Positions 1 through 9,378 of a stretch of DNA of 64,000 nt are shown piece by piece. The stretch lies in contig CP067379.1 in the NCBI GenBank assembly GCA_019565575.1, forward strand, positions 1-64,000. Direction: 5' to 3'. The position numbers were made by a program, and so were the translations under genes. Below the pieces are notes generated by a model. The model was not told where the DNA came from. It ran no database searches and was given only the letters and a program-made list of their open reading frames with translations. This stretch comes from Flavobacterium covae (GTDB taxonomy: Bacteria > Bacteroidota > Bacteroidia > Flavobacteriales > Flavobacteriaceae). Each line of letters begins with the position of its first letter. Within the stretch, counting starts at the first letter, position 1.

Positions 1-901
1 TTCTAATAAAGAAACAGAACAATCAATATAACTATCAGAATTATTTACAAGCGTCTTTTTAATATCTAAAACAAAATCATTTGGGATTTTAAACAACCTT
101 TGTTTGAACTGTTCTAAATTTTCATACACACCAGACGCATAATATTTTCTTACTTCATCTTTGTTTAAAACAATCTTTTTTCTATAGTATGTTTCTTTAT
201 CAAACCTAAAGGTTAATTTAAACAAATGTTTGTTCTTATATTCTGAAATTAGTTCTATAAATGTAAGTCCTCCTTCGAAATTTTTTATTTCTGTAATTTT
301 AATATTTTTTAAATCCTCAGAAGTGAATTTATATGCCTTATCAGAGTTTGGTTTTTTAGAATAGAAATCAAACCATTTACTTAGATATTCTATAGTAGAT
401 AAATCAAACTTTTTTAACCTATAAAAGGCATCAAAATCCAGATCTGTTAATTCTCCATTATTATCTTTAAATTCAGGTTTCCATTCCATTTTAATATTAC
501 TGGCAATATATGAATCTTCAGAATTATCATTAGGTACATCTGACGAGCAAGAAAACGTATATGATTTAGAAAAGGGTTTATTAGCAAATTTTCCTGAAAT
601 TTTTGCAATTACCTCTCCTTTAACAGCATCCTTTTTTTCTATTATGGTATTCTCAACTAATAAATCTACCTGTTTGTATCCTACTTTTTTAAGTCCTCTG
701 GTGTTAGTAAGACTATTGACAATTTCATCTGTCTTTTTAATAGATGTTACTGGAAAACTAAAATATTCTTTTATATTATCTTCTGTTGGGTCTTGAGCAG
801 CTACATCAGTAGGTAAATTTGTATTTAGATTAACCAATTCTTTATCATTACTGGAGGGATAGTAGTAAATTAATCAATAGAACTAAAATTACTTTTTTCA
901 T
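1..901 (-). CDS. Hypothetical secreted protein or lipoprotein, partial and frameshifted
   Basis: The minus strand stays open from about 860 to the window edge, giving roughly 285 residues rich in Lys, Asp and Ser with no family I recognise. A start codon at 901-899 encodes a short basic start and a Leu/Ile-rich stretch that looks like a signal peptide. That frame stops after 17 codons, while the long frame opens at the same place and begins with Ser-Ser-Asn-Asp-Lys, as mature lipoproteins often do. One indel near 850-862 would join them. The C-terminus lies outside the window. The gene is followed leftward by nothing visible and preceded by purC on the same strand, 61 bp away. Confidence 0.6.
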
Positions 902-962
902 ATCATTATATTTTATAGACTTATTTTTATAAGTCAGATCAAGAGCGCAAATATACCAAAAA

Positions 963-1922
963 TTAAATATGCTTTTTTTCATTCAAAAAAGTTACAACAT
1001 TCTTCTCAATTCGTTCATTAATATTTGAAATATCTGATTTTTCAAATTTTTGTCCGATAATATTTTCGTATAATTCTATATATCTATCTGAAACGGTTTT
1101 TATATACTCATTGGTCATTTCTGGTATCTCTTGTCCTTCTTTGCCTTGAAATCCATTTGTAATTAACCATTGGCGCACAAATTCTTTTGACAATTGTTTT
1201 TGTTCTTCTCCTCTATCTTGTCTTTCTTGGTAACCATCAGCATAAAAATAGCGAGAGGAATCAGGTGTATGAATTTCATCAATTAATACAATTTCCCCTT
1301 CTTTTGTTTTACCAAATTCGTATTTTGTATCTACTAAAATTAATCCACGAGACGCAGCAATTTCAGTACCTCTTTGAAATAGAGCTCTCGTATATTTTTC
1401 TAAAACTAAATAATCTTCTTCTGAAACGATTCCTTTTGTTAAAATTGTCTCTCTTGAAATATCTTCATCATGCACTCCTACTTCTGCTTTAGTTGTGGGT
1501 GTAATTATAGGCTCTGGAAATTTATCATTAGGTTTCATTCCTTCTGGCATTGTAACACCACATAATGTGCGTTTTCCTGCGTTATATTCACGAGCTGCAT
1601 GACCAGATAAATATCCTCTAATAACCATTTCTACTTTAAAAGGTTCGCATAAGTGACCAATTGCTACATTAGGATCTGGTGTTGCCACTAACCAATTAGG
1701 AACAATATCTTTTGTCATTTCCATGAATTTTGTAGCAATTTGATTTAGTATTTGTCCTTTATACGGAATTCCTTTTGGCATGATAACATCAAAAGCGGAT
1801 AACCTATCGGTAGCAATCATTACTAATAGATCATTATTGATATTATAAACTTCACGTACTTTTCCGTGATAAACTGATTTTTGCCCAGGAAAATTAAACT
1901 GGGTAGAAGTAATAGTGTTCAT
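963..1922 (-). CDS. purC: Phosphoribosylaminoimidazole-succinocarboxamide synthase (SAICAR synthase)
   Basis: This 319-residue protein joins aspartate to CAIR with ATP in de novo purine synthesis, in the cytoplasm. The family signatures are visible in order: a KVREVYNI nucleotide-binding start, the [10 protein letters not shown] motif, [14 protein letters not shown] in the middle, LVDTKYEFG, and the [14 protein letters not shown] segment. Length and order match the longer PurC type found in Bacteroidetes and yeast rather than the 237-residue E. coli form. The gene is intact, unlike many neighbours. It is divergent from the flavohemoglobin gene, so the 155 bp between them carry both promoters. 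Confidence 0.97.
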   Translation of the reverse strand: MNTITSTQFNFPGQKSVYHGKVREVYNINNDLLVMIATDRLSAFDVIMPKGIPYKGQILNQIATKFMEMTKDIVPNWLVATPDPNVAIGHLCEPFKVEMVIRGYLSGHAAREYNAGKRTLCGVTMPEGMKPNDKFPEPIITPTTKAEVGVHDEDISRETILTKGIVSEEDYLVLEKYTRALFQRGTEIAASRGLILVDTKYEFGKTKEGEIVLIDEIHTPDSSRYFYADGYQERQDRGEEQKQLSKEFVRQWLITNGFQGKEGQEIPEMTNEYIKTVSDRYIELYENIIGQKFEKSDISNINERIEKNVVTFLNEKKHI

Positions 1923-2012
1923 TGTGTTGTTGTTATAATTTACATTGTTGTAAACAGTACTACAAAAGTAAAGGTTTCCTATTTACTTACAAGATAAATC
2001 ATTTTTTTATTT

Positions 2013-2031
2013 GTTGTATTTTAAATACAAC
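2013..2031. promoter_or_regulatory. Palindromic operator, probable NsrR site
   Basis: GTTGTATTTTAAATACAAC is a perfect 9-1-9 inverted repeat centred on position 2022. It lies 18 bp upstream of the -7 box of the flavohemoglobin gene, so a bound protein would cover the -33 region. Known NsrR operators are 11-1-11 palindromes with a TTT-n-AAA centre, and this site has the same centre. An NsrR-like Rrf2 regulator is encoded in the same operon. Assigning the site to that regulator is inference. Confidence 0.6.
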
Positions 2032-2048
2032 TTATTATTATTTTTTAA

Positions 2049-2056
2049 TATATTTG
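2049..2056 (+). promoter_or_regulatory. -7 promoter box of hmp
   Basis: TATATTTG fits the Bacteroidetes -7 consensus TAnnTTTG exactly and lies 21 bp before the flavohemoglobin start codon, so the 5' leader would be short. The palindrome at 2013-2031 overlaps where the -33 element should be. Confidence 0.55.
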
Positions 2057-2077
2057 CTTGATAAAACACAATTTATA

Positions 2078-3272
2078 ATGACAACAACCGAAAAAGAATT
2101 AATTAAAGCAACTATCCCTGTATTAAGAGAAAATGGTGTATTATTGACAAAACATTTTTACAATAGAATGTTTACTTATAATCCTGAATTGAAAAATATT
2201 TTTAATTTAGGAAATCAAGCAAGTGGTAAACAACAAACTGCTTTAGCTATGGCTGTATTAGCTTATGCAGAACATATAGAAAACCCAAGTGTATTAATAA
2301 ATGTACTTAAAACAATTGGGAATAAACATGTTAGTCTTAATATTACTAAAGAACAATATGAAATTGTAGGAAATCATTTAATTGCTTCCATACAAGAAGT
2401 TTTACAAGAATCAGCAACAGCGGATTTATTAAATGCTTGGACTAAAGCTTACTGGCAATTAGCTCAACTAATGATACAAATAGAAGAAGAAATGTATCAA
2501 AATAATCTTAGCAAAAAGGAGGATGGAAAGGATGGAGAAGTTTTATCATTACGAGAATAATTGAAGAAAGTGAAGAGATTAAATCTTTTTATTTAGCTCC
2601 CAAAGACAACGAAGCGATTGCTGATTACTTACCTGGACAATACATTACAATAAAAACTCATATAGAAGAATTAGGGCATGAACAACCAAGACAATACAGT
2701 CTTTCATCCTCATTTAACGAAAAATATTATAGAATATCTGTAAAATCAGAAAAAGGCACTAACAATAATCCTGACGGATTAGTTTCTAATACTCTACATC
2801 ATAAAAAGAAGGAAGTGAAGTATTTGTATCAGCACCAGCAGGCATTTTTAATATTGAAAAGAAAATAGATTATCCAATGGTTCTAATAAGCGGAGGAATA
2901 GGAATTACTCCACTATTAAGTATGCTTCAAAGCCAAAAAGATTATGACAATCAGACTATATGGATACATAGTTGTCGTAATGAAAAAGTACAAGCATTTA
3001 AAGATGAAGTAGAAGAAATAGCTCAAAAAGACAAAAATTTAAAATCGTATACATATTATGAACAAATAGACTCTGAAACGGACAGTGTAAGGAGAGGACG
3101 GATTAATTTAGTAAATCATCAAGAAGAAATTTTAATAGAAGATGCTAAATATTATATTTGTGGACCTGAATTATTTATAAAATCACATTATCAATCGCTC
3201 ATTAATTTAGGTGTGGATAAAGACGCTATTCATTTTGAAGAATTTGGTCCACAGCTTTTGAATCTTAATTAA
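2078..3272 (+). CDS. hmp: Flavohemoglobin (nitric oxide dioxygenase), two frameshifts
   Basis: Flavohemoglobin oxidises NO to nitrate with O2 and NAD(P)H in the cytoplasm. The globin domain (first ~140 residues, starting MTTTEKELIKA) has the proximal-helix stretch around KHVSL. The linker GGWKGWRSF leads into the FAD domain, with the RQYSLSS FAD-binding motif, and the NAD domain has LISGGIGITPLLSML and ends EEFGP. I chose 2078 because the frame upstream has no globin homology. Two one-base losses split the reading: one in the A5 run near 2515 and one near 2810, and adding one base at each restores a normal protein of about 398 residues. The gene is followed after 8 bp by the NsrR-like regulator. 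Confidence 0.92.
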
Positions 3273-3280
3273 AAAAGTTT

Positions 3281-3709
3281 ATGAAACTGAATCATTTTAC
3301 TGATTTTTCTATGCGAGTACTAATTTTTTTAATTCATCTAAATAAAGAAAAAGCTACTTCTTTAGATGAGCTAGCTAGTACTTTTAATTTATCTAGGAAT
3401 CATCTCATAAAGGTGATTCAGTTTCTTTCTAATCATAATTTAATAGAAACCAAAAGAGGCAAAGGAGGCGGAATACGTATTGCTGAAAAAACCTTAGAAA
3501 CCCCTCTTGGCAATTTAATTCATTTATTAGAACAGGATGAAAATCCTATTATTGATTGCAAAGCTAAACCTTGTATTTTTCCGAGTAGTGAATGCCAATT
3601 AAAACATTTATTACAGAAAGGCTATAATTCATTTATCCTAACTTTAAATGAGTATACTTTAGAAGACCTTCGTTTTAAAAACTGGAATGAAATACTTAAC
3701 CAATCGTAA
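3281..3709 (+). CDS. nsrR: Rrf2-family transcriptional regulator, NsrR-like
   Basis: This is a 142-residue winged-helix protein of the Rrf2 family. The N-terminus (KLNHFTDFSMRVLIFL) and the recognition helix region (FNLSRNHLIKVIQFL) are typical. Three cysteines near residues 93-105 have the spacing C-x4-C-x6-C, close to the Fe-S cluster ligands of NsrR. NsrR senses NO through this cluster and releases flavohemoglobin genes. The gene sits 8 bp behind hmp, and a matching palindrome lies before the operon, so autoregulation is likely. The NsrR assignment over IscR rests on the neighbour and the cysteine pattern. Confidence 0.85.
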   Translation: MKLNHFTDFSMRVLIFLIHLNKEKATSLDELASTFNLSRNHLIKVIQFLSNHNLIETKRGKGGGIRIAEKTLETPLGNLIHLLEQDENPIIDCKAKPCIFPSSECQLKHLLQKGYNSFILTLNEYTLEDLRFKNWNEILNQS

Positions 3710-3941
3710 TAATTTTTATTACCTATTATATTGTAATTGTTTTATTTTTTTTATAAATTAGTATTTGTCGTCTTAGAGCTTTGCGATGGTGTGAGTAAAG
3801 AAGCCTAGACTTTCAGTTTGAGAGATACTGAACTTTACAAATACAAAACCAACATTAAATTGAGCCTGAAGCCACACTATTTCAAAACTCTTGTTGTGCG
3901 ATCGGCAAAATTGGTGCAATTATAGTTCATTTACTGTTTAT

Positions 3942-4401
3942 TTATTTTAATGGTATTAGTTTAGGATTTTCAGCCATAACAACAATGTTTTTTCTATCAC
4001 AACCTCCAAATAATTTTACAAGAATTTGAATTTTTGTTTTCTTATCCCAAACTGTTAGCAAAAATAATTTATTATACAACTCTAGTGTATTAAAAGTTAA
4101 TTGATTATTTTTAATTTTATTATCAAAAGTTATTGATTTATTTATGAATTTGGGTAATTTATTTATATCAATTTTAAATTGATTTATCTGTTTTAATTTA
4201 ATTGAATCCATAACTATTCCCATATAAATATCTTCGGAGGCTAAATTTATATCTTTTATCTCCACTGGAAGTAATTTCGTATTTTAATTCGTAATTATCT
4301 TTTCTATAAAATTCAAATACAAATTTGCCACCTCCACAAGCTTGTGAATATGAAAGTTGATAAAAGTAACTTAATAAAATAAGGGTATATAAAGCTCTCA
4401 T
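3942..4401 (-). CDS. Small secreted protein, candidate immunity partner of the upstream effector (frameshifted)
   Basis: The start at 4401 encodes a clear signal peptide (MRALYTLILLSYFYQLSYSQA) followed by a short Gly/Phe-rich stretch. The frame changes near 4265; joined across one indel the protein is about 152 residues and is predicted to be exported. I recognise no family. It begins 2 bp after the stop of the large effector-like gene, so the two are almost surely co-transcribed. A small exported protein directly behind a large putative toxin is the usual layout for periplasmic immunity proteins. The immunity role is inference from position only. Confidence 0.55.
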
Positions 4402-4403
4402 AA

Positions 4404-6277
4404 TTATAAAATTATTTTTTTTATTACTTCTACGGCAACATCTATAACCTCTTTAATTCTAGTTATATTATCAAGATTTGCTAAATGGAAATGCCCAACG
4501 GGTTTACTTGAGGAGACTCCCCTTATGGCTGTAGTTCTGTACATTATTTCGTTTGACAAATAATTTCCGCCACCACCCTCAGTCGATGAATTTAACTTTG
4601 AACTATCAAATCTAACATCTAAACCATTTATATTCACAGAAAGATTATTACCAAAAATTAAATTTTTGGTAATGTAGTTAAGTTATGTTTTTTGTTGGTG
4701 TTTAGAACAAATCTACTAGAGTTGTAATTGTATTCTTTATAATCCTGTCCTCCAATACACATATTATCGTGGAAACCTCCCCTATACTCAATAGCATCTG
4801 CTTCAATATCAAACCAGTTGTTACCTCCATTCAAACTAGTAGTTATAATCAAATCTACCTGTCCAATATGTTCTTTTATTACATTTTCAACAACTTGATT
4901 GTCAAAATCCTCATAGCGAACAGGAAATACACAAGTTTGAATTTGAATATTTTTATTTTGTAAATCTTGATTATTTTGTAAAAATAAAGCTAAAATACCA
5001 GAAGGATTAAAAGTGTTTACAGAATCTGCCCCCATACTTGTATTAAAATTTGTATCAGGATTAAGTTGAAACGGATCAAACCCCGTAATCAAAACTTTTT
5101 TCTTGCCACTCGCTTTTGAGAAATCTATTCCAGTATAATTACGGCTGTTTTCTTCAAAAAGCTGTATTGCTTTGTAAAGTTTACTATTTTTCGGAACTAT
5201 TGATTTGATAAAGAAATCTTCTTGGTCTTTTTGGGGTAATGTTTTAATATCTTCTATGTAAACATATTGGCGTTTTAGGATTACTTGCATTGCAATTCTT
5301 GCCCAATACAATGGTCGGTCATCAAGAATCGCTTCTATTTCTTTTATTTCCTTTTTCTTTTCGCCTGTTTTTTTGATATTGGTAACAATGGTAGAAGTAT
5401 GGTCTTTGTGTTGCCAAACGGCATAATCCCACAATTCTTTAGCACTTTTTATTACTTTTGCCTCGATTTGGTCTGTGGTTAAATCTCTGTTATCCTCGCA
5501 TAGATATTCAGAGAATCCATCTACAATGTTTTTTATGGCATCGTTTTTTTCTTTGTGCGCGTCTATAAATTTATTTTCGTAGTTGGTTAATAAATCTTTT
5601 GAACCTGAATCATCTGTTTTGAATAAACCTATTAACTCTTCATAATTTCGTTTGTAGGTTACTGGTTTTAGGCGTTCGCCTTCGAGTGGGAAATAAACGG
5701 GTTTGGCTTCAAAGCTAATTTTGACATAAAATTCGTTTAAATCTTCTTCTTTTATTTTGGTTATGTGTTGGTCATAATCGTATTCTTCTAAATCATCGCT
5801 GTACCAATTTGGATTGAGTTCAAAAAGTGGCGTTTCGTATTGATTGTTAAAAACAGGAACAAAGCCCCAACGGTAACCGCTACCGTTCATCATATCAAAA
5901 TTTTGGTTCTTGCTTTTTGATTTTCCTTGCAAGGTAAGATAAATCATTTTGCCGTCTTTGGCATTTTTGGTGGTAACTTTTATTTTGAGTTTTTGACCAT
6001 AATAAAAATCTTTGGTGTTTTGATTGAGTAGTTTATTGTTTTGGTCAAAAAATTCTACTTTTTCAACATAAGGATGTGTAGTGTAATATTTTTCAGGTGG
6101 AACATATTCGCCAAATGTAACTCCTTTTTCTTTTCCGCTCATTATAATTTGTTCACCAGCATTATATTCAATACTTTCTGCCCAAATATGATAATCTCCA
6201 CCAACTGTCTCGGTTATTTTTCCGTCAACTATGATTGTCTTGCTTCCTCCAGTAAATATTTTTGTCGTTTCTCGCAT
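4404..6277 (-). CDS. Putative secreted effector with C-terminal pyroglutamyl-peptidase-like domain (frameshifted)
   Basis: The joined protein is about 624 residues. Residues 5-70 carry short Gly-rich beta repeats (FTGGSKTIIVDG, then TVGGDYHIWAESIEYNAGEQIIM) resembling the beta-helical tails of VgrG or PAAR-linked proteins. There is no signal peptide. The middle region (about 70-390) is unassigned. From about residue 392 the sequence follows pyrrolidone-carboxyl peptidase: KKVLITGFDPF, then VDLIITTSLNG, then a Glu at residue 492 where the catalytic Glu lies, then NYLSNEIMY, then GHFHLA with the catalytic His. The nucleophile position in NYLSN is Ser (codon at 4556-4554), where the family has Cys. 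One lost A near 4655 splits the last 80 residues off. A type VI secretion effector is my best guess; no secretion genes are in the window. Confidence 0.6.
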
Positions 6278-6387
6278 TTTCCTTCTTTGGTTAAAGGTTC
6301 TCGTTGCTGACGCAGAACATCCTTATTTGTGTATTTACTCGTATTCAACAACCATTCTCACAAGGTTATTTTAGCAACGTTTATTGA

Positions 6388-7338
6388 TTAATCTTGATTT
6401 TCTATGCTTTTATAAGCATCAATAATTTTTTTAACTAATTTATGACGTACAATATCTTTATCATCTAAATAAATTATTCCTATTCCGTCTACATTTTTTA
6501 ATACTAAAAGAGCTTCTTTTAATCCTGATATTGTTCTACGAGGTAAATCTACCTGACCTGGATCTCCTGTAATAATAAATTTAGCATTTCGTCCCATACG
6601 AGTCAGAAACATTTTCATCTGACTATGTGTTGTATTTTGAGCTTCGTCTAATATAACAAACGCATTATCTAATGTACGACCACGCATAAAAGCTAGAGGT
6701 GCAATTTGAATAACCCCTTTCATAATATAATCTTCTAAAGTTTGAGGAGGAATCATATCACGCAGAGCATCGTAAAGTGGTTGCATATACGGATCTAACT
6801 TTTCCTTCATATCTCCTGGTAAAAAGCCCAGATTTTCGCCAGCTTCTACAGCAGGTCGAGTTAATATAATTCGCTTTACTTGTTTTTCTTTTAAAGCTCT
6901 AACAGCCAAAGCAACTCCTGTATAGGTTTTTCCTGTTCCTGCAGGTCCTACAGCAAAAACCATATCATTTTTTTGTAAAGTATCTACTAACAATTGTTGG
7001 TTGGGGGTCATGGCTTTTATTAGCTTCCCTCCTACACCATGAACTAATATTTTATCATGATCAGATATTTTAGAATTTGATTGTACATCTCCTTCTATAA
7101 TCCGCATAATAACATTATCATCTATACTATTGAAACGTGTAAAATGAAGCATCAATCTACGAAATCGCACTTCAAATTCATCTAACACTTCTTCCTCTCC
7201 AAAGGCTTTTAACGTAGTTCCTCTTGCTATAATTTTTAGCTTTGGATAGTATTTTTTTATTGTTTCTAAATGTTTGTCATGAGCTCCCCAAAATTCTTTA
7301 GGAGCTATATTTTCTAATTCTATAACCCTTTCGTTCAA
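6388..7338 (-). CDS. phoH: PhoH family ATPase
   Basis: This 316-residue cytoplasmic P-loop protein has Walker A GPAGTGKT near residue 135, followed by the PhoH core [23 protein letters not shown] and the DEAQN Walker B box. The N-terminal ~100 residues form the KH-like part found in the YbeZ type. PhoH/YbeZ ATPases are linked to RNA handling with YbeY. The gene is intact and is divergent from the SAM hydrolase gene. Confidence 0.93.
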   Translation of the reverse strand: MNERVIELENIAPKEFWGAHDKHLETIKKYYPKLKIIARGTTLKAFGEEEVLDEFEVRFRRLMLHFTRFNSIDDNVIMRIIEGDVQSNSKISDHDKILVHGVGGKLIKAMTPNQQLLVDTLQKNDMVFAVGPAGTGKTYTGVALAVRALKEKQVKRIILTRPAVEAGENLGFLPGDMKEKLDPYMQPLYDALRDMIPPQTLEDYIMKGVIQIAPLAFMRGRTLDNAFVILDEAQNTTHSQMKMFLTRMGRNAKFIITGDPGQVDLPRRTISGLKEALLVLKNVDGIGIIYLDDKDIVRHKLVKKIIDAYKSIENQD

Positions 7339-7390
7339 AGTCAGATTAATTTAGTTAAAAATAAATTCGTTTTGTTTATCCCAAATCTAC

Positions 7391-7398
7391 TAATTTTG
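7391..7398 (+). promoter_or_regulatory. -7 promoter box before the SAM hydrolase gene
   Basis: TAATTTTG fits the TAnnTTTG consensus, and TTG at 7372-7374 gives a plausible -33 element with a 16 bp spacer. It lies 34 bp before the start codon at 7433. Confidence 0.45.
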
Positions 7399-7432
7399 CC
7401 TCAATAATACAGCAATAGTTATAAACAATCGA

Positions 7433-8254
7433 ATGTCAATAATTACACTTACTACCGATTTTGGAGTCAAAGACCACTTTGTAGGTGCACTAAAGGGAAA
7501 AATTTTCACACAAATCCCTAATGCTCAAATTGTTGATATTTCTCATCAAATAGACCTATTCAACATAATAGAAGCAAGTTACGTAATTAGTGCTGCATAT
7601 TACAACTTTCCCAAAGGTACTGTTCATCTAATAGGTGTAGATAGTGAACAAACCATAAACACAAGGCATCTGGTAGTGTATTGGAACGAACATTATTTTG
7701 TGTGTGCTGATAACGGCATCATGAGCTTGGTCTGTCAAAACCAAAAACCAGAAAACATAATCGAAATTAATGTTACAAATCACCTCCCTCAAACGGCTAC
7801 TGATACGGACATTTTGTTAGCTGTAGCTTGTCATATTGCAAAAGGAGGACAATTAGATATCATTGGCAAAAAGATTGAGGATTTGAAGCCACAAAATCAA
7901 CTACAAGAAATAGTAGAATCAAACAAAATAAAAGGAAATGTTATATACATTGATCATTACGGAAACTGCGTGACCAATATTACTCGTAATTCTTTTGAAA
8001 AATTAAATATTGATAAAAAGTTTGAAATAAAATTTGGTAACAAGACCATAAAGAAAATACATCGTTCTTATTCTGATTTTAATATCAGAGAAGGTTATAC
8101 GCTTAAAGACTATGAGGGCGAAAAATTAGCACTCTTTAATGAAGCAGGCTACTTAGAAATTGCTATATTTAAAAGCAACCCAAACACCACTGGCACAGCT
8201 AAATCTTTATTGGGTTTAAAATATAGAGATACTATTAGCGTTATTTTTGAATAA
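7433..8254 (+). CDS. SAM hydroxide adenosyltransferase family protein (DUF62)
   Basis: This 273-residue protein begins IITLTTDFGVKDHFVGALKG, the N-terminal signature of the SAM-dependent halogenase/hydroxide adenosyltransferase family, with the substrate Asp in TTDFG. The central DNGIMSLV and YIDHYGNCVTNI segments are also typical. Members without the fluorinase or chlorinase loop hydrolyse S-adenosylmethionine to adenosine and methionine. The gene is complete; the next gene starts 25 bp after its stop. Confidence 0.9.
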   Translation: MSIITLTTDFGVKDHFVGALKGKIFTQIPNAQIVDISHQIDLFNIIEASYVISAAYYNFPKGTVHLIGVDSEQTINTRHLVVYWNEHYFVCADNGIMSLVCQNQKPENIIEINVTNHLPQTATDTDILLAVACHIAKGGQLDIIGKKIEDLKPQNQLQEIVESNKIKGNVIYIDHYGNCVTNITRNSFEKLNIDKKFEIKFGNKTIKKIHRSYSDFNIREGYTLKDYEGEKLALFNEAGYLEIAIFKSNPNTTGTAKSLLGLKYRDTISVIFE

Positions 8255-8279
8255 ATTTAAATCCATAACAACCATCTAT

Positions 8280-8576
8280 ATGCTAGTCCGAATAGTAAAA
8301 CTTAGTTTTCACGAGCAAAACATACCCACTTTTTTAAAAAATTTTGAGCAAATAAAAAATGAAATTCGAAATTCACCTGGAAATCAATTATTAGAACTTT
8401 ATCAAGATCAAGATAATCCGTGTATATTTTTTACTTACAGCTATTGGGAAAGCGCAGAAGATCTAGAAAATTATAGAAATTCTGCATTATTTGATGAAGT
8501 TTGGACCTTTACAAAAAAACTATTTAATGATAAACCAGAGGCTTGGAGTGTAAACAAACTGGTTTCTTTAGCGTAA
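8280..8576 (+). CDS. Antibiotic biosynthesis monooxygenase (ABM) domain protein
   Basis: This is a 98-residue single-domain protein of the ABM/YgiN ferredoxin-like fold. Visible features are the start MLVRIVKLSF, the FLKNFEQIKNEIRNSPGNQLLELYQ helix and strand, and the SYWESAEDLENYRNS motif. I placed the start at 8280 because the open frame upstream overlaps the previous gene and adds no family sequence. Members act as small quinol or heme monooxygenases; the substrate cannot be told from sequence. It probably shares a transcript with the SAM hydrolase and gldF. Confidence 0.85.
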   Translation: MLVRIVKLSFHEQNIPTFLKNFEQIKNEIRNSPGNQLLELYQDQDNPCIFFTYSYWESAEDLENYRNSALFDEVWTFTKKLFNDKPEAWSVNKLVSLA

Positions 8577-8647
8577 AGCTTTGCTTCTATATCTATCTAT
8601 TAATTTTTTATTATATTTTTAGGACTTTTGAACCTATACCATATTTT

Positions 8648-9377
8648 ATGAAAGCCATACTTTTTAAAGAATTTCGATTATTTTTTGGATCTCCTATTGG
8701 TTATTTAGTTATTGCTTTATTTTTGCTCATAACGGGATTATTTTTATGGGTTTTTGAAGGTGACTATAATATACTTAATTCTGGTTTTGCCGATTTAGCT
8801 CCTTTTTTCACAATTGCTCCTTGGATTTTATTGTTTTTAATTCCTTCTGTAACAATGCGTAGTTTTGCCGATGAAAAAAACAAGGAACTATCGAACTCCT
8901 ATTAACCAAACCTATACGTTTAGGTCAAATTGTTATTGGTAAATCCCTAGGTGCTTTTTTATTAATTCTTGTTGCTATAATCCCTACCTTAGTTTACATA
9001 AAAATGATTTATGATTTAGGATTGCCCGAAGGAAATTTAGATTTTGGCAGTACATTAGGATCTTATTTTGGATTATTATTTCTAATAGGATCATATACTT
9101 CAATAGGTGTTTATACTTCTACTTTATCAGATAATCAAATTGTGGCTTTCTTAACGGCTGTATTAGTCTGCTTTTTATTTTATTTTGGATTTCAAGGTAT
9201 TTCTACACTCACCTTTTTTGAAATTTTAATGACTTTGTAGCATCATTAGGAATGGACTATCACTACAAAAGTATCAGCCGAGGTGTCATTGACACACGTG
9301 ATCTAATCTATTTTATGAGTGTCATTTTTTTCTTTTATACACTAACTGTTACTAACCTTAAAAAATACAAGAAATAA
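8648..9377 (+). CDS. gldF: Gliding motility ABC transporter permease GldF (two frameshifts)
   Basis: GldF is the membrane part of the Gld ABC transporter linked to gliding motility in Flavobacterium. The start MKAILFKEFRLFFGSPIGYLVIALF matches the family, and about six hydrophobic segments follow. The frame is broken near 8885 (A-rich run in the DEKKQGTIELLLTKP loop) and near 9225. Restoring one base at each gives about 243 residues ending in LKKYKK at 9377. gldG starts 1 bp later, as expected for the gldFG operon. Confidence 0.92.
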
Positions 9378-9378
9378 G

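Noticed and set aside
5285..6310. Plus-strand frames at 5285-5482 and 6041-6310
   Set aside because: Both are shadows of the large minus-strand effector-like gene and show low-complexity Phe-rich translations.
8648..9377. Programmed frameshifting in gldF and other genes
   Set aside because: The shifts occur at many unrelated sites, mostly plain A or T runs with no conserved slippery pattern or hairpin, and in genes of ordinary single-frame families.
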